From F23-B02 sp963620985 (GTDB lineage Bacteria > Bacillota > Clostridia > Oscillospirales > Oscillospiraceae), in contig CAVFCI010000001.1 in NCBI GenBank assembly GCA_963620985.1, forward strand, positions 33,675-97,674: a stretch of 64,000 bases of DNA, given 5' to 3'. The notes under the pieces were generated by a model. The model worked only from the letters and a program-made list of their open reading frames with translations. It did not search any database and was not told where the DNA came from. Within the stretch, counting starts at the first letter, position 1. Each line of letters begins with the position of its first letter. Of the stretch, positions 15,105-23,069 are shown in pieces. Both the position numbers and the translations under genes were made by a program.

Positions 15105-16190
15105 ATGGCAAAAACTCTTATGAAGGGTAGCGAAGCTATTGCAGAGGCAGCCATCAGAGCCGGCGCTCGTTATTTCTTCGGCTATCCCATCACCCCGCAG
15201 ACCGAGATTCCTGAATACATGTCTGCACGTATGTTTGATCCCGACGTAAACGGCTGCTTCCTGCAGGCTGAGTCCGAGGTCGCAGCTATCAACATGATCT
15301 ACGGTGCAGCCGGTACCGGCGCACGCGCCATCACTTCCTCCTCCAGCCCCGGCATCTCCCTGAAGCAGGAGGGTATCTCCTACTGCGCAGGCGCAATGCT
15401 TCCCTGCGTTATCCTGAACGTAATGCGCGGCGGCCCCGGCCTCGGCAACATTCAGGCCTCTCAGGGCGACTACTTCCAGGCTGTCAAGGGCGGCGGCAAC
15501 GGTGACTACCACCTGCTGACCTACGCACCCTCCTCCGTTCAGGAAGCAGTTGACATCATGATGTTCGCATACGACAAGGCAGAGCAGTACCGCATCCCCG
15601 TGCTGTTCATCGCAGACGGCATCATCGCTCAGATGATGGAGCCTGTTGAGATGCCCGATATGGTCGATTACAAGATCGATCCCGAGAAGAAGCCCTGGGC
15701 ATGCACCGGCTGGAAGCCCGGCGACGATCCTGCAAAGCGCGGCGTCATCAACTCCATTTACATCGACACCGAGTCTCTGTCCGTACATAACGCAGAGCTT
15801 CAGGCAATGTACGCTGAGGTCACCAAGAACGAGAAGATGTGGGAAAACTACAATCTCGAAGGCGCAGAGTACATCATCACCGCATTCGGCACTGTCGCAC
15901 GTATTGCAAAGTCTGCTATTGATCAGCTCAAGGCAGAGGGTATCAACGTCGGTCTGGTACGTCCAATCACCGTATGGCCGTTCCCGTACGAGGCCATTGC
16001 GGAAGCAGTCAATGCTGAAGGCGTAAAGGCAGTTCTCGACGTAGAGCTGAACGAAGGCCAGATGCTCGAGGACGTTAAGCTTGCTGTCAACGGCGCAAAG
16101 CCCATTGATTTCTTCGGTCACTGCGGCTCCCAGATGCCCACCACCGACGAGATCGTTGCAAAGATCAAGAGCATGAAGGAGGGTAAATAA
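15105..16190 (+). CDS. vorB: 2-oxoacid:ferredoxin oxidoreductase alpha subunit (VorB/KorA type)
   Basis: This 361-residue cytoplasmic subunit begins MAKTLMKGSEAIAEAAIRAG, with ARYFFGYPITPQTEIPEYM and SSSSPGISLKQEGISYCAG, the conserved pyrimidine-binding segment of the family. It oxidatively decarboxylates a 2-oxoacid with CoA to give acyl-CoA, CO2 and reduced ferredoxin. Similar Clostridia proteins are annotated as 3-methyl-2-oxobutanoate dehydrogenase VorB, suggesting branched-chain amino acid fermentation or, in reverse, synthesis. Substrate is not proven. AGGAGG precedes the start. Codon use (gca, ggc, tcc, atc) is strongly biased, which suggests high expression. The stop abuts the beta subunit start. 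Confidence 0.93.
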   Translation: MAKTLMKGSEAIAEAAIRAGARYFFGYPITPQTEIPEYMSARMFDPDVNGCFLQAESEVAAINMIYGAAGTGARAITSSSSPGISLKQEGISYCAGAMLPCVILNVMRGGPGLGNIQASQGDYFQAVKGGGNGDYHLLTYAPSSVQEAVDIMMFAYDKAEQYRIPVLFIADGIIAQMMEPVEMPDMVDYKIDPEKKPWACTGWKPGDDPAKRGVINSIYIDTESLSVHNAELQAMYAEVTKNEKMWENYNLEGAEYIITAFGTVARIAKSAIDQLKAEGINVGLVRPITVWPFPYEAIAEAVNAEGVKAVLDVELNEGQMLEDVKLAVNGAKPIDFFGHCGSQMPTTDEIVAKIKSMKEGK

Positions 16191-16952
16191 ATGTCCGTAG
16201 TATTTGAGAGAACTAAACTCCTTACCGACAAGACTTTCCATTACTGCCCCGGCTGCAACCACGGCATCATCCATCGCCTGGTAGCAGAGTCCATCGAGGA
16301 GCTCGAAAAGGAAGGCGTTATCGAAGAAGGTAAGGTCATCGGCGTAGCACCTGTCGGCTGCTCCGTATTTGCATATGATTACTTTAACTGCGATATGTAC
16401 GAAGCCGCACACGGCCGTGCACCCGCAGTCGCAACCGGCGCAAAGCGCGTTGTCGGCAAGGATACCCTCGTATTCACCTATCAGGGCGACGGCGACCTTG
16501 CTTCCATCGGTACCGCAGAGATCGTCCACGCTGCACACCGCGGCGAGCACATCTGCACCATTTTCGTCAACAATGCCATTTACGGCATGACCGGCGGCCA
16601 GATGGCTCCTACCACCCTCGTTGGTCAGAAGACCACCACCTCCCCCAAGGGTCGTGACGAGGCATGGTGCGGCGCACCTATCCGCGTTGCTGAGATGCTC
16701 TCGACCATTCCCGGATCTTACTACATTGAGCGCTGCGCTGTCAACACCAACGCAAACATCATGAAGACCAAGAAGGCCATCAAGAAGGCATTCACCTATC
16801 AGATGCAGGGCAAGGGCTTCTGCCTGGTAGAGGTTCTTTCCACCTGCCCCACCAACTGGGGTCTCAGCCCGATCGAGGCTATGAAGTGGCTCGAAGAGAA
16901 TATGATTCCTTACTATCCTCTCGGCGTTAAGAAAGACAAGGAGGCCGAATAA
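16191..16952 (+). CDS. 2-oxoacid:ferredoxin oxidoreductase beta subunit (TPP-binding)
   Basis: A 253-residue subunit that binds thiamine pyrophosphate and magnesium. Visible features are HYCPGCNHGIIHRL (the CxxC-like GCNHG segment), the TPP/Mg motif YQGDGDLASIGTAEIVHAAH with GDGD, and NNAIYGMTGGQMAPTT, which completes the metal site. It joins the alpha subunit to form the active site. The start follows the alpha stop directly, with GGAGGGTAA just upstream. The sequence is complete and normal in length. It shares the strong codon bias of the operon. Confidence 0.93.
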   Translation: MSVVFERTKLLTDKTFHYCPGCNHGIIHRLVAESIEELEKEGVIEEGKVIGVAPVGCSVFAYDYFNCDMYEAAHGRAPAVATGAKRVVGKDTLVFTYQGDGDLASIGTAEIVHAAHRGEHICTIFVNNAIYGMTGGQMAPTTLVGQKTTTSPKGRDEAWCGAPIRVAEMLSTIPGSYYIERCAVNTNANIMKTKKAIKKAFTYQMQGKGFCLVEVLSTCPTNWGLSPIEAMKWLEENMIPYYPLGVKKDKEAE

Positions 16953-16953
16953 T

Positions 16954-17496
16954 ATGAAAAAAGAGTTTATATTCGCCGGTTTCGGCGGTCAGGGCATGCT
17001 CCTGATCGGTAAGTTCCTTGCAATGGCTTGCATGCTCGACGGCAAGCACGTCTCCTGGCTGCCTTCCTACGGCCCTGAGATGCGCGGCGGTACCGCAAAC
17101 TGCTCGGTCATCGTCTCCGACGATCCCGTTGCTTCTCCTCTGGTCGATATGGCTGATGTCGTTGTCGCCATGAACCGTCCTTCTCTGGACAAGTTCGAGG
17201 CACACGTCAAGCCCGGCGGCGTTCTGGTCATCAACAGCTCCCTGATCGACCGCAAGGCAGAGCGCGACGACATTCAGGTCGTTTACTGCGACGCAAACCG
17301 CATCGCAGAGGAAGTCGGCAACCCCAAGGGCGCAAACGTCGCTATCCTTGGCGCACTGCTGGCAAAGGCTCCCGTCGTTGACGACGAGAAGATGAGCGAG
17401 GCTATCCGCATCGAGCTCGGCGAGCGCAAGGCAAAGTTCCTGCCCGGCAACATGAAGGCTCTTCAGGCCGGCAAGGACGACGCTGCAAAGCAGTAA
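16954..17496 (+). CDS. 2-oxoacid:ferredoxin oxidoreductase gamma subunit
   Basis: A 180-residue subunit of the gamma type, with FAGFGGQGMLLIGKFLAMAC at the N-terminus (the CoA-binding region of the family) and LPSYGPEMRGGTANCSVIVS, the conserved Gly-Arg-Gly loop. It completes the four-subunit enzyme. GGAGG within the end of the beta gene precedes ATG 16954, 1 nt after the beta stop. A strong terminator closes the operon 25 nt later. Nothing suggests a defect. Confidence 0.93.
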   Translation: MKKEFIFAGFGGQGMLLIGKFLAMACMLDGKHVSWLPSYGPEMRGGTANCSVIVSDDPVASPLVDMADVVVAMNRPSLDKFEAHVKPGGVLVINSSLIDRKAERDDIQVVYCDANRIAEEVGNPKGANVAILGALLAKAPVVDDEKMSEAIRIELGERKAKFLPGNMKALQAGKDDAAKQ

Positions 17497-17520
17497 TATC
17501 CACGCTTAGCTAATAGTTAA

Positions 17521-17557
17521 AAAAACAGGTACAGTCTTTTGGCTGTACCTGTTTTTT
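17521..17557. terminator. Bidirectional terminator between VOR operon and STAS-kinase gene
   Basis: AAAACAGGTACAG and CTGTACCTGTTTT pair around a short loop, with TTTTTT on the plus strand and a matching T-run on the minus strand. It serves both converging transcripts. Confidence 0.92.
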
Positions 17558-17577
17558 GTTATGATTATGCTCGGTTT

Positions 17578-18753
17578 TCAGAATGTCAGCTCATCCACTG
17601 TCGGGATAAGGTCGATAAGCTGCCGGCGGTAATACGCGATAAGCTCCTCGCGTCTCGGCTCGTTGCGTCGTATCGTGCGGCGCAGCAGACGCATATAGCC
17701 GATGAGCTTTGCCTTGTCCTCAACCTCCTTGAGCCTTTTCTCGTCATCCGTTTCGAGATACATGGCAAGCGCCCTGTGCCAGAACTCCATGCCGACCTCG
17801 TAGGGGATGCCGATGAAGCGCTCCATCACCGAATGGTCAAGCTCCGCAAAGCCGCCATAGGCGTTGAACATGGAGCCGAGCTCGAATATGGGATGCCCCA
17901 TGCAGAGGGTGTCCATGTCGATAAGCAGCGCCTCGCCGTCACGCACCATGAGGTTGTTAGTGTGATAGTCGCCGTGCATCATCGTGTTCTGCTCTGGAAC
18001 GGCCTGCACCATATCGTACAGCCTGCTGCCGAGCTCTGCGGGCAGATGCTCGCGGTCAAATGCCGCCCAGCCGAGTGCGACCTGCTTCATATCCGGCAGC
18101 TCGCCGGGCTTGAGCACCGTCGAGTGTATCTGCCTGAGCATGTCCACATAGTATTTAAGCGGCTTTTCCAGATGCTCGGGGTCATTTTTTATGAGCTCTG
18201 ACAGGGAGACGGCCTCCAGAAGCTCCATGACCGTGCCGTAGCTTTCGCCGATGCGCACAACGTCATAGGGGATAGCTGTGTTGATGCCGAGAACCAGCGC
18301 CTTTCTGGCCAGCTCACGCTCGCGCTGTATCTCCGGCAGAGCGTTGGGATTAAAATACAGCTTTATGATCGTTTCGGGGTCGTAGCGGTAGACAGCGCCG
18401 TTTGAGCCCTTGCCGATAAGCGCGCAGCCCTCGACAGAGAGGCGGCGGTACGCCTTTTTGACCGTCATCATTTCGGTGAAGCCGGTCATATCCAGAACGT
18501 CGTATACCTCGGACGAGACGTTTATGACCGCAAGCTCCGGTGCTCCCTTGCGCAGACGCAGCAGTATGCGCAGACCGGCGCTCGATATGTACTCGAGTTT
18601 TTCTGCGTCTATAACGACATCAGCTTCCGGCGCCGTACTGCGCGCGGCAGTCAGCTGCTTTTCAGCCTCCGCTGCGTTCGATGCGTCTATGCGCCCGCTC
18701 AGACACGCGGTCAGCACGCCGTTGTTTATATGATATGTAAGCAGCTCAGACAT
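17578..18753 (-). CDS. STAS domain fused to an aminoglycoside-phosphotransferase-like kinase
   Basis: A 391-residue protein. Residues 1-105 are a STAS (anti-sigma antagonist) domain with the phospho-acceptor region KLEYISSAGLRILLRL. Residues 115-340 are a small-molecule kinase domain of the APH/choline kinase superfamily: a Gly-rich GKGSNGAVYR loop, IIKLYFNP with the ATP lysine, the catalytic MHGDYHTNNLM loop, and the metal motif IDMDTL. The clinical-type aminoglycoside kinases share only the fold; the substrate here is unknown. The gene lies 3 nt after an HD hydrolase and in the same transcript as a SpoIIE-type phosphatase and STAS protein, so the STAS part may respond to that switch and control the kinase. 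Confidence 0.88.
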   Translation of the reverse strand: MSELLTYHINNGVLTACLSGRIDASNAAEAEKQLTAARSTAPEADVVIDAEKLEYISSAGLRILLRLRKGAPELAVINVSSEVYDVLDMTGFTEMMTVKKAYRRLSVEGCALIGKGSNGAVYRYDPETIIKLYFNPNALPEIQRERELARKALVLGINTAIPYDVVRIGESYGTVMELLEAVSLSELIKNDPEHLEKPLKYYVDMLRQIHSTVLKPGELPDMKQVALGWAAFDREHLPAELGSRLYDMVQAVPEQNTMMHGDYHTNNLMVRDGEALLIDMDTLCMGHPIFELGSMFNAYGGFAELDHSVMERFIGIPYEVGMEFWHRALAMYLETDDEKRLKEVEDKAKLIGYMRLLRRTIRRNEPRREELIAYYRRQLIDLIPTVDELTF

Positions 18754-18756
18754 TTT

Positions 18757-19323
18757 TTATACCTCCGCAAAAATCGTTCTGATCAGTCCGTCAAGCTCCT
18801 GCCATGCCGATGTGTCGGAAAGCTCCCGTATGCTCTCGGCAATGCTGCGGTAGTACCACGCCTGCTCGGCGGGATCCTTCTGGTTAAAGTCCTGCCATAC
18901 GGCATCGCCTATCTCCCGCCAGACATGATATATAGAGCGCAGGTTTGCGAGCTTATCGCCGAGATAGATTATCTTTATCTCCCTGTCCTGCGTTTCGGCG
19001 AGAATGCGCAGCGATTCCGATTTCCGCGCCTTCCATGTGCTCTGCGCGGGGAGAGGACGCATTTTGTCCTCCGTTTCTGATGCGACGAGCTCCGCGACTC
19101 TTTTGCCGAAGCGCTCCTCAAGCTCACGCGGGCTGATGCCGGCATCCTCCACAACGTCGTGGAGCGCCGCCGCCGCGATGACCTCCTGATTGCTCGTCAC
19201 CGTGCCGACTATCACGGCTGCCTCCAAGGGATGCAGGATATAGGGGCAATCCGACTGCTTACGGCGCATTCCGTCATGAGCCTCTGCCGCAAAGATGATG
19301 GCTCTTGTTGCAAGCTCCGTCAT
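18757..19323 (-). CDS. HD-domain phosphohydrolase (MESH1/SpoT hydrolase-like)
   Basis: A 188-residue cytoplasmic HD protein. The metal-binding residues appear in order: HDGMRRKQ near residue 16, the YILHPLEAA histidine, the ALHDVVEDAGISPRELEERFG HD motif, and ETEDKMRP. The arrangement matches stand-alone (p)ppGpp hydrolases (MESH1-like) and the hydrolase half of RelA/SpoT. Alarmone hydrolysis is therefore plausible but not proven. There is no synthetase domain. It overlaps the STAS gene by 4 nt (ATGA) and is followed 3 nt later by the STAS-kinase fusion, so it belongs to the signalling operon. A small alarmone synthetase is encoded separately at 63264-63923. Confidence 0.87.
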   Translation of the reverse strand: MTELATRAIIFAAEAHDGMRRKQSDCPYILHPLEAAVIVGTVTSNQEVIAAAALHDVVEDAGISPRELEERFGKRVAELVASETEDKMRPLPAQSTWKARKSESLRILAETQDREIKIIYLGDKLANLRSIYHVWREIGDAVWQDFNQKDPAEQAWYYRSIAESIRELSDTSAWQELDGLIRTIFAEV

Positions 19324-19616
19324 TCGATCACCAGTATATCGGCAAAGCCGGTCATTTCAAGAACATCCATAACCTCGGCGCAGACGCCGGTGAGCTTCAT
19401 GGAGCCTATGCGGTTCATCTTCTTCTGCGCAACGAGCAGGACACGCAGCCCAGCGGACGAGACGTAGGTCAGCTCCTTCATGTCAAGGATCAGAACGCTC
19501 ACCTCCGACGGCAGTGCGTTTATCACGCCCTCAAGCTCCGGCGAGGTAATGGTGTCGAGCCGGCCTTCAAGGTGGAGGGTCATCGTTTCGTTTTTCTGTT
19601 CGGGATTGATCGTCAT
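19320..19616 (-). CDS. STAS-domain anti-sigma factor antagonist (SpoIIAA/RsbV-like)
   Basis: A 98-residue single STAS domain, with the phospho-acceptor helix KELTYVSSAGLRVLLVAQ near residue 57 and TLHLEGRLDTITSPELE at the N-terminus. In partner switching, such proteins are phosphorylated by an RsbW-type kinase and dephosphorylated by a SpoIIE/RsbU phosphatase; the dephospho form releases a bound target. Both activities appear to be carried by the upstream 725-residue protein, whose gene overlaps this one by 4 nt. The target is not obvious because no sigma factor lies in the cluster; the STAS-kinase fusion is a candidate. Confidence 0.9.
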   Translation of the reverse strand: MTINPEQKNETMTLHLEGRLDTITSPELEGVINALPSEVSVLILDMKELTYVSSAGLRVLLVAQKKMNRIGSMKLTGVCAEVMDVLEMTGFADILVIE

Positions 19617-21790
19617 TTGTTCAGACTCCTTTCCAGCTTCTTAGTCATCGTGAGTATATTTTCATCGTTTTCACGGGTATATGTGACGGTGTCCATCGTC
19701 TGCTTTACGATGTATATGCCCAGACCTCCGACCTCGCGCTGCTCGGCACTGAGAGTAATGTCGGGATCGTCCTTTGCCAGCGGGTCAAAGGCTATGCCCG
19801 CGTCCGAAACGGTAAAGGTCGCGGTGTCGGATGCGTCGTCTATGCTTACGGCAAGCCTTGCCGTGCCCTCGCCGTCGGGATATGCATAGTTGGCGATGTT
19901 CACGAAGACCTCCTCTATGGCGACGCTCACGGCTATCTGGAGCTTCATCGGGCAGCCGGCCTTTTCGAGCTCGCCCTCGACAAAGCCGAGAACCTCGGGG
20001 ACGTTTTCCTCCTTTGCCTCGAAGCAGCGCTCGACGGCCTCCGCCGCGCCATGGAAATCCATGAGCAGCATGGTTATATCGTCAAACTGCGGCGCATCTC
20101 CGGCAAAGTCCTGAAGCGAGAGCCTGAGCTCCTTGAGCATGGCCTCGGTGTCGCAGCGTGAGTGGCTGTTCAGGAAGCCTCTGAGCCGCTCCTCGCCGTA
20201 AAGCCGCTGCTGCGTATCCGTCGTTTCCGTAACGCCGTCGGTGTACAGGAACAGCCGGTCGCCGGGGCTTACGCTAAGATGGCTCTGCCGGTATTTTACG
20301 TTTTCCATACCGGCCAGAACAAGGCCGCTTCTCTCGCGCAGATATTCAAATTCACCGTCCGCTCTCTTGAGAAGCGGGGGATTGTGTCCGGCGTTTACAT
20401 ATGTAAGCTCGCCGGTCTTTATATCGAGAACGCCCATCCACGCCGTCACGAACAGACCCGCGTCGTTTCCGTCGCACAGCAGCCTGTTTACGATCGTAAA
20501 CACCTCCGAGGGCTCGTTGCCCATCTGGGTATAGTTTTTTATGAGCGTTTTCGTTATGACCATGAACAGCGCCGCCGGAACGCCCTTGCCCGATACGTCG
20601 GCAACGACGAGGGCGAGCCTGTTCTCTCCGATCATGAAAAAGTCGTAGAAGTCGCCGCCGACCTCCTTGGCCGGATGCATGAGCGCGTACAGCTCAAACT
20701 CGCAGTGCTCGGGGAAGGGAGGGAAGATGCACGGCAGCATGTGCGCCTGAATGTCCGAGGCAAGCTTGAGCTCGGCGTTTATGCGCTCCTTTTCCGCCAT
20801 GACGCTTTGCAGGTTATCCACATATTTTCCGAGATCGCGGATCATGGACATGTACGAGCGCGCAAGCTCGCCGACCTCGGTCGAGTCCTTTGCGTAGACC
20901 TCGCACTCGCTGAGCAGCTTGTTGCGCTGAGAGTCAGTCGAGCGCCCTGAGTAGTAGCTTCCGGCGATCTTGGCAAGCTTTTCGATGGGGCGGGATATTT
21001 TCTTCTCCGTAAAGCGCATGAAGCCTATGGAAAGCGCAAAATAGGTGTTCATCGCAAGCATTTCAAAGAGATATATCCTGCCCAGAACGCTGATGTTGCC
21101 GGAGCCGTATTTGTCGGTCAGGTAGACGGCAGTGCCCACGAGCACACAGATGCACAGGCCGGTGACGAGGGTGTTGAGTATCATCCGCTCGTTCATGGAA
21201 AAATGCACGGGCTTGGTTTCGCCGCCGTCCTTGAGGTTCTCCATATGCATCTGCAAAAGGCTTCCCAGTATCATGAGCGGAGCGCCGAAGAGCAGACCGG
21301 AGTCAAAGCTGTTTACGAAAAGATACAGATTATCAAACGAGATGATATCCGAAACATTGTACGCATGGTTGAGGATGCTCGTAAACAGAACCGTCAGCAG
21401 CGCGTTCAGTCCCAGCAGCAGGCAGAACTTTAGTATCCTCGACACGCTGTCGAGCCTGAACTCCTTGCCGCCGCGCTCGCGGTTTATCTTCTTCCAGAAG
21501 AAATACGCGCACATGGCATAGAGTATCTGCAAAACGCTGTTTATCGCCGCGTACAGAAGCTCATAGCCCGCGCTCAGGTCGCAGACAAGGTTTCCCGCCG
21601 CGCAGCCGAGCGCCGCCGGCCAGCCGAAGATCATGCCGAGCACCGGCGTGAGCGCCGCCGTCGGGCGCATCTGCGTAAGCTCAGATGCTGCCGCCCAGAG
21701 CTTAAAGGGCGCAGTCAGCAGTATAAACAGCAGCAGGTTCATTGCGAATACGAACAGCGCCGCGCGTTTTTTCGTGAGTTTCATTTTCAT
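19613..21790 (-). CDS. Membrane SpoIIE-type PP2C phosphatase with C-terminal RsbW-like kinase domain
   Basis: A 725-residue protein. Residues 1-260 contain about six membrane helices, a first half reminiscent of ECF S components (LRPTAAL-like MRPTAALTPVLG, FGWPAALGCAAGNLVCDL). Residues 260-330 form a HAMP-like and coiled-coil linker. Residues 350-580 are a SpoIIE/RsbU phosphatase with metal ligands in AKEVGGDFYDFF, VADVSGKGVPAALFM, YTDGVTE, and FDDITMLLM. Residues 590-720 are a HATPase of the RsbW type (VSVAIEEVFVNIANYAYP; VGGLGIYIVKQTMD). Kinase and phosphatase for one STAS partner in one chain form a bifunctional switch controlled by a membrane sensor. AAGGAGGT lies 9 nt before the start. 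Confidence 0.92.
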   Translation of the reverse strand: MKMKLTKKRAALFVFAMNLLLFILLTAPFKLWAAASELTQMRPTAALTPVLGMIFGWPAALGCAAGNLVCDLSAGYELLYAAINSVLQILYAMCAYFFWKKINRERGGKEFRLDSVSRILKFCLLLGLNALLTVLFTSILNHAYNVSDIISFDNLYLFVNSFDSGLLFGAPLMILGSLLQMHMENLKDGGETKPVHFSMNERMILNTLVTGLCICVLVGTAVYLTDKYGSGNISVLGRIYLFEMLAMNTYFALSIGFMRFTEKKISRPIEKLAKIAGSYYSGRSTDSQRNKLLSECEVYAKDSTEVGELARSYMSMIRDLGKYVDNLQSVMAEKERINAELKLASDIQAHMLPCIFPPFPEHCEFELYALMHPAKEVGGDFYDFFMIGENRLALVVADVSGKGVPAALFMVITKTLIKNYTQMGNEPSEVFTIVNRLLCDGNDAGLFVTAWMGVLDIKTGELTYVNAGHNPPLLKRADGEFEYLRERSGLVLAGMENVKYRQSHLSVSPGDRLFLYTDGVTETTDTQQRLYGEERLRGFLNSHSRCDTEAMLKELRLSLQDFAGDAPQFDDITMLLMDFHGAAEAVERCFEAKEENVPEVLGFVEGELEKAGCPMKLQIAVSVAIEEVFVNIANYAYPDGEGTARLAVSIDDASDTATFTVSDAGIAFDPLAKDDPDITLSAEQREVGGLGIYIVKQTMDTVTYTRENDENILTMTKKLERSLNK

Positions 21791-21836
21791 TGAGGGAGTA
21801 CCTCCTTCGATCGTCTGCGGAAGCAGGAACTTGGTT

Positions 21837-23054
21837 TTACTTATTATTCTTCTTCTGCTTGGCCAGAGGCACAGCGGGGAACATGCTCAGGCTCTTTGTC
21901 ATTGCGACGGTAAACAGGATAACACCGCCGGCAGAGAAAAGCTGCACGCCCCAGAGCGTGAGGTTTATGCCGACAAGATCTATCATGATGCCGCCGGTGA
22001 AGCTCGCTATCAGATATCCGAGCGTCAGTGCACTGCCTACGAGGGACTGACCCTTGAGAAATTCACTCTCGGGCAGAGTGTGGGCTACAAAGCGAACGCC
22101 CGCCGGAACATAAATGGCATAGCCGGCAAATTGCAGGAGCTCCGCGGCATACAGCAGGTAAACATTCGGCGCGAGCATGATGAAAAAGTTCTTGGCCGCC
22201 CACATCCAGCCTGCAAATATAAGAAGCTTTCGGTTTCCGATATTGTCGGCGACGCGGCGGTACAGAAGCATCGCCGGAAGCTCCGTCATTGCGGAGATGA
22301 ACATCGCAACGCCGAGATTCGAGCTGTCGCCGCCTATGCGCAGTATGATCTGAATAAGATAGGTATCCATGAAGCCGTTCGCCGTGGCAAGGCAGAGCAC
22401 ACCGGCAAAGAAAATATAAAACTGCGGATATTCGCTCATCAATATTTTCTTTTCCTTGGGCGTTACGCTGCCGGGATGACGCTCGGCAAGATTCGGCGCG
22501 TTGAAGGCGAGGACTGCAAAGCACAGCAGGAGGCAGGGGATGATGTACAGCCCGGGCAGGATGTTTGTCGTGAACTTCTGTATCAGCAGGCCGGTGGCAA
22601 GGCTCGTGAGCGAAAAGGCCATCGAGCCGCAGCCGCGTGCCGCGCCGAAATTGATCCTTGTGCCCTGCTCATGATAGCCGCGGTACAGGGAGTTTACAGA
22701 CGACTGCATCGATGAGTTGAGCGAGTACACGAGAATGTATACTATGCAGAAGCCGAGGCCGCTGAGCGGGAGCAGCAGGAGCGCCGCCGACAGCAGCACT
22801 ATAAGCACATGCACGGCGAACATTGCCCGCCCCAGCTGCACGCCTGTGCGCTGGACAAAGGAGGCGACAAGTATCTGAAAGCCGGCTGAGCCGAGATTGC
22901 CGAAGCCGAGGATGATGCCTATCCTGCCGCTGCTGAAGCCGCGGTCGAGCAGATATGTCGATGCAAAGCAGGCTATCAGCGCCAGCGAGCAGAAATACAG
23001 TGCCTGAATGACCGCATAAAACACGGTCGCGTTCCTCTTGTTTACGGATATCAT
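21837..23054 (-). CDS. MFS transporter
   Basis: A 405-residue integral membrane protein with about 12 hydrophobic helices and the MFS_1-like/LacY-related organisation typical of small-solute or sugar permeases (NKRNATVFYAVIQALYFCSL; RGFSSGRIGIILGFGNLGSA). The loop between helices 6 and 7 contains PGSVTPKEKKILMSE. The substrate cannot be deduced; no metabolic enzyme is coupled. AGAGGGT precedes the start. Spacing is 15 nt to the upstream hydrolase gene and 46 nt to the phosphatase gene, consistent with one transcript. The protein has no frameshift and normal length. Confidence 0.9.
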   Translation of the reverse strand: MISVNKRNATVFYAVIQALYFCSLALIACFASTYLLDRGFSSGRIGIILGFGNLGSAGFQILVASFVQRTGVQLGRAMFAVHVLIVLLSAALLLLPLSGLGFCIVYILVYSLNSSMQSSVNSLYRGYHEQGTRINFGAARGCGSMAFSLTSLATGLLIQKFTTNILPGLYIIPCLLLCFAVLAFNAPNLAERHPGSVTPKEKKILMSEYPQFYIFFAGVLCLATANGFMDTYLIQIILRIGGDSSNLGVAMFISAMTELPAMLLYRRVADNIGNRKLLIFAGWMWAAKNFFIMLAPNVYLLYAAELLQFAGYAIYVPAGVRFVAHTLPESEFLKGQSLVGSALTLGYLIASFTGGIMIDLVGINLTLWGVQLFSAGGVILFTVAMTKSLSMFPAVPLAKQKKNNK

Positions 23055-23069
23055 GTTTGTCTTACCCTC

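Noticed and set aside
14979..16550. 523-residue open frame opposite the VOR genes
   Set aside because: Antisense shadow of highly biased coding sequence; Cys/Asp/Leu-rich composition typical of reverse-frame artefacts.
17922..18420. Aminoglycoside resistance gene
   Set aside because: The kinase domain shares the APH fold, but fusion to STAS and operon context point to another substrate; no resistance claim is supported.
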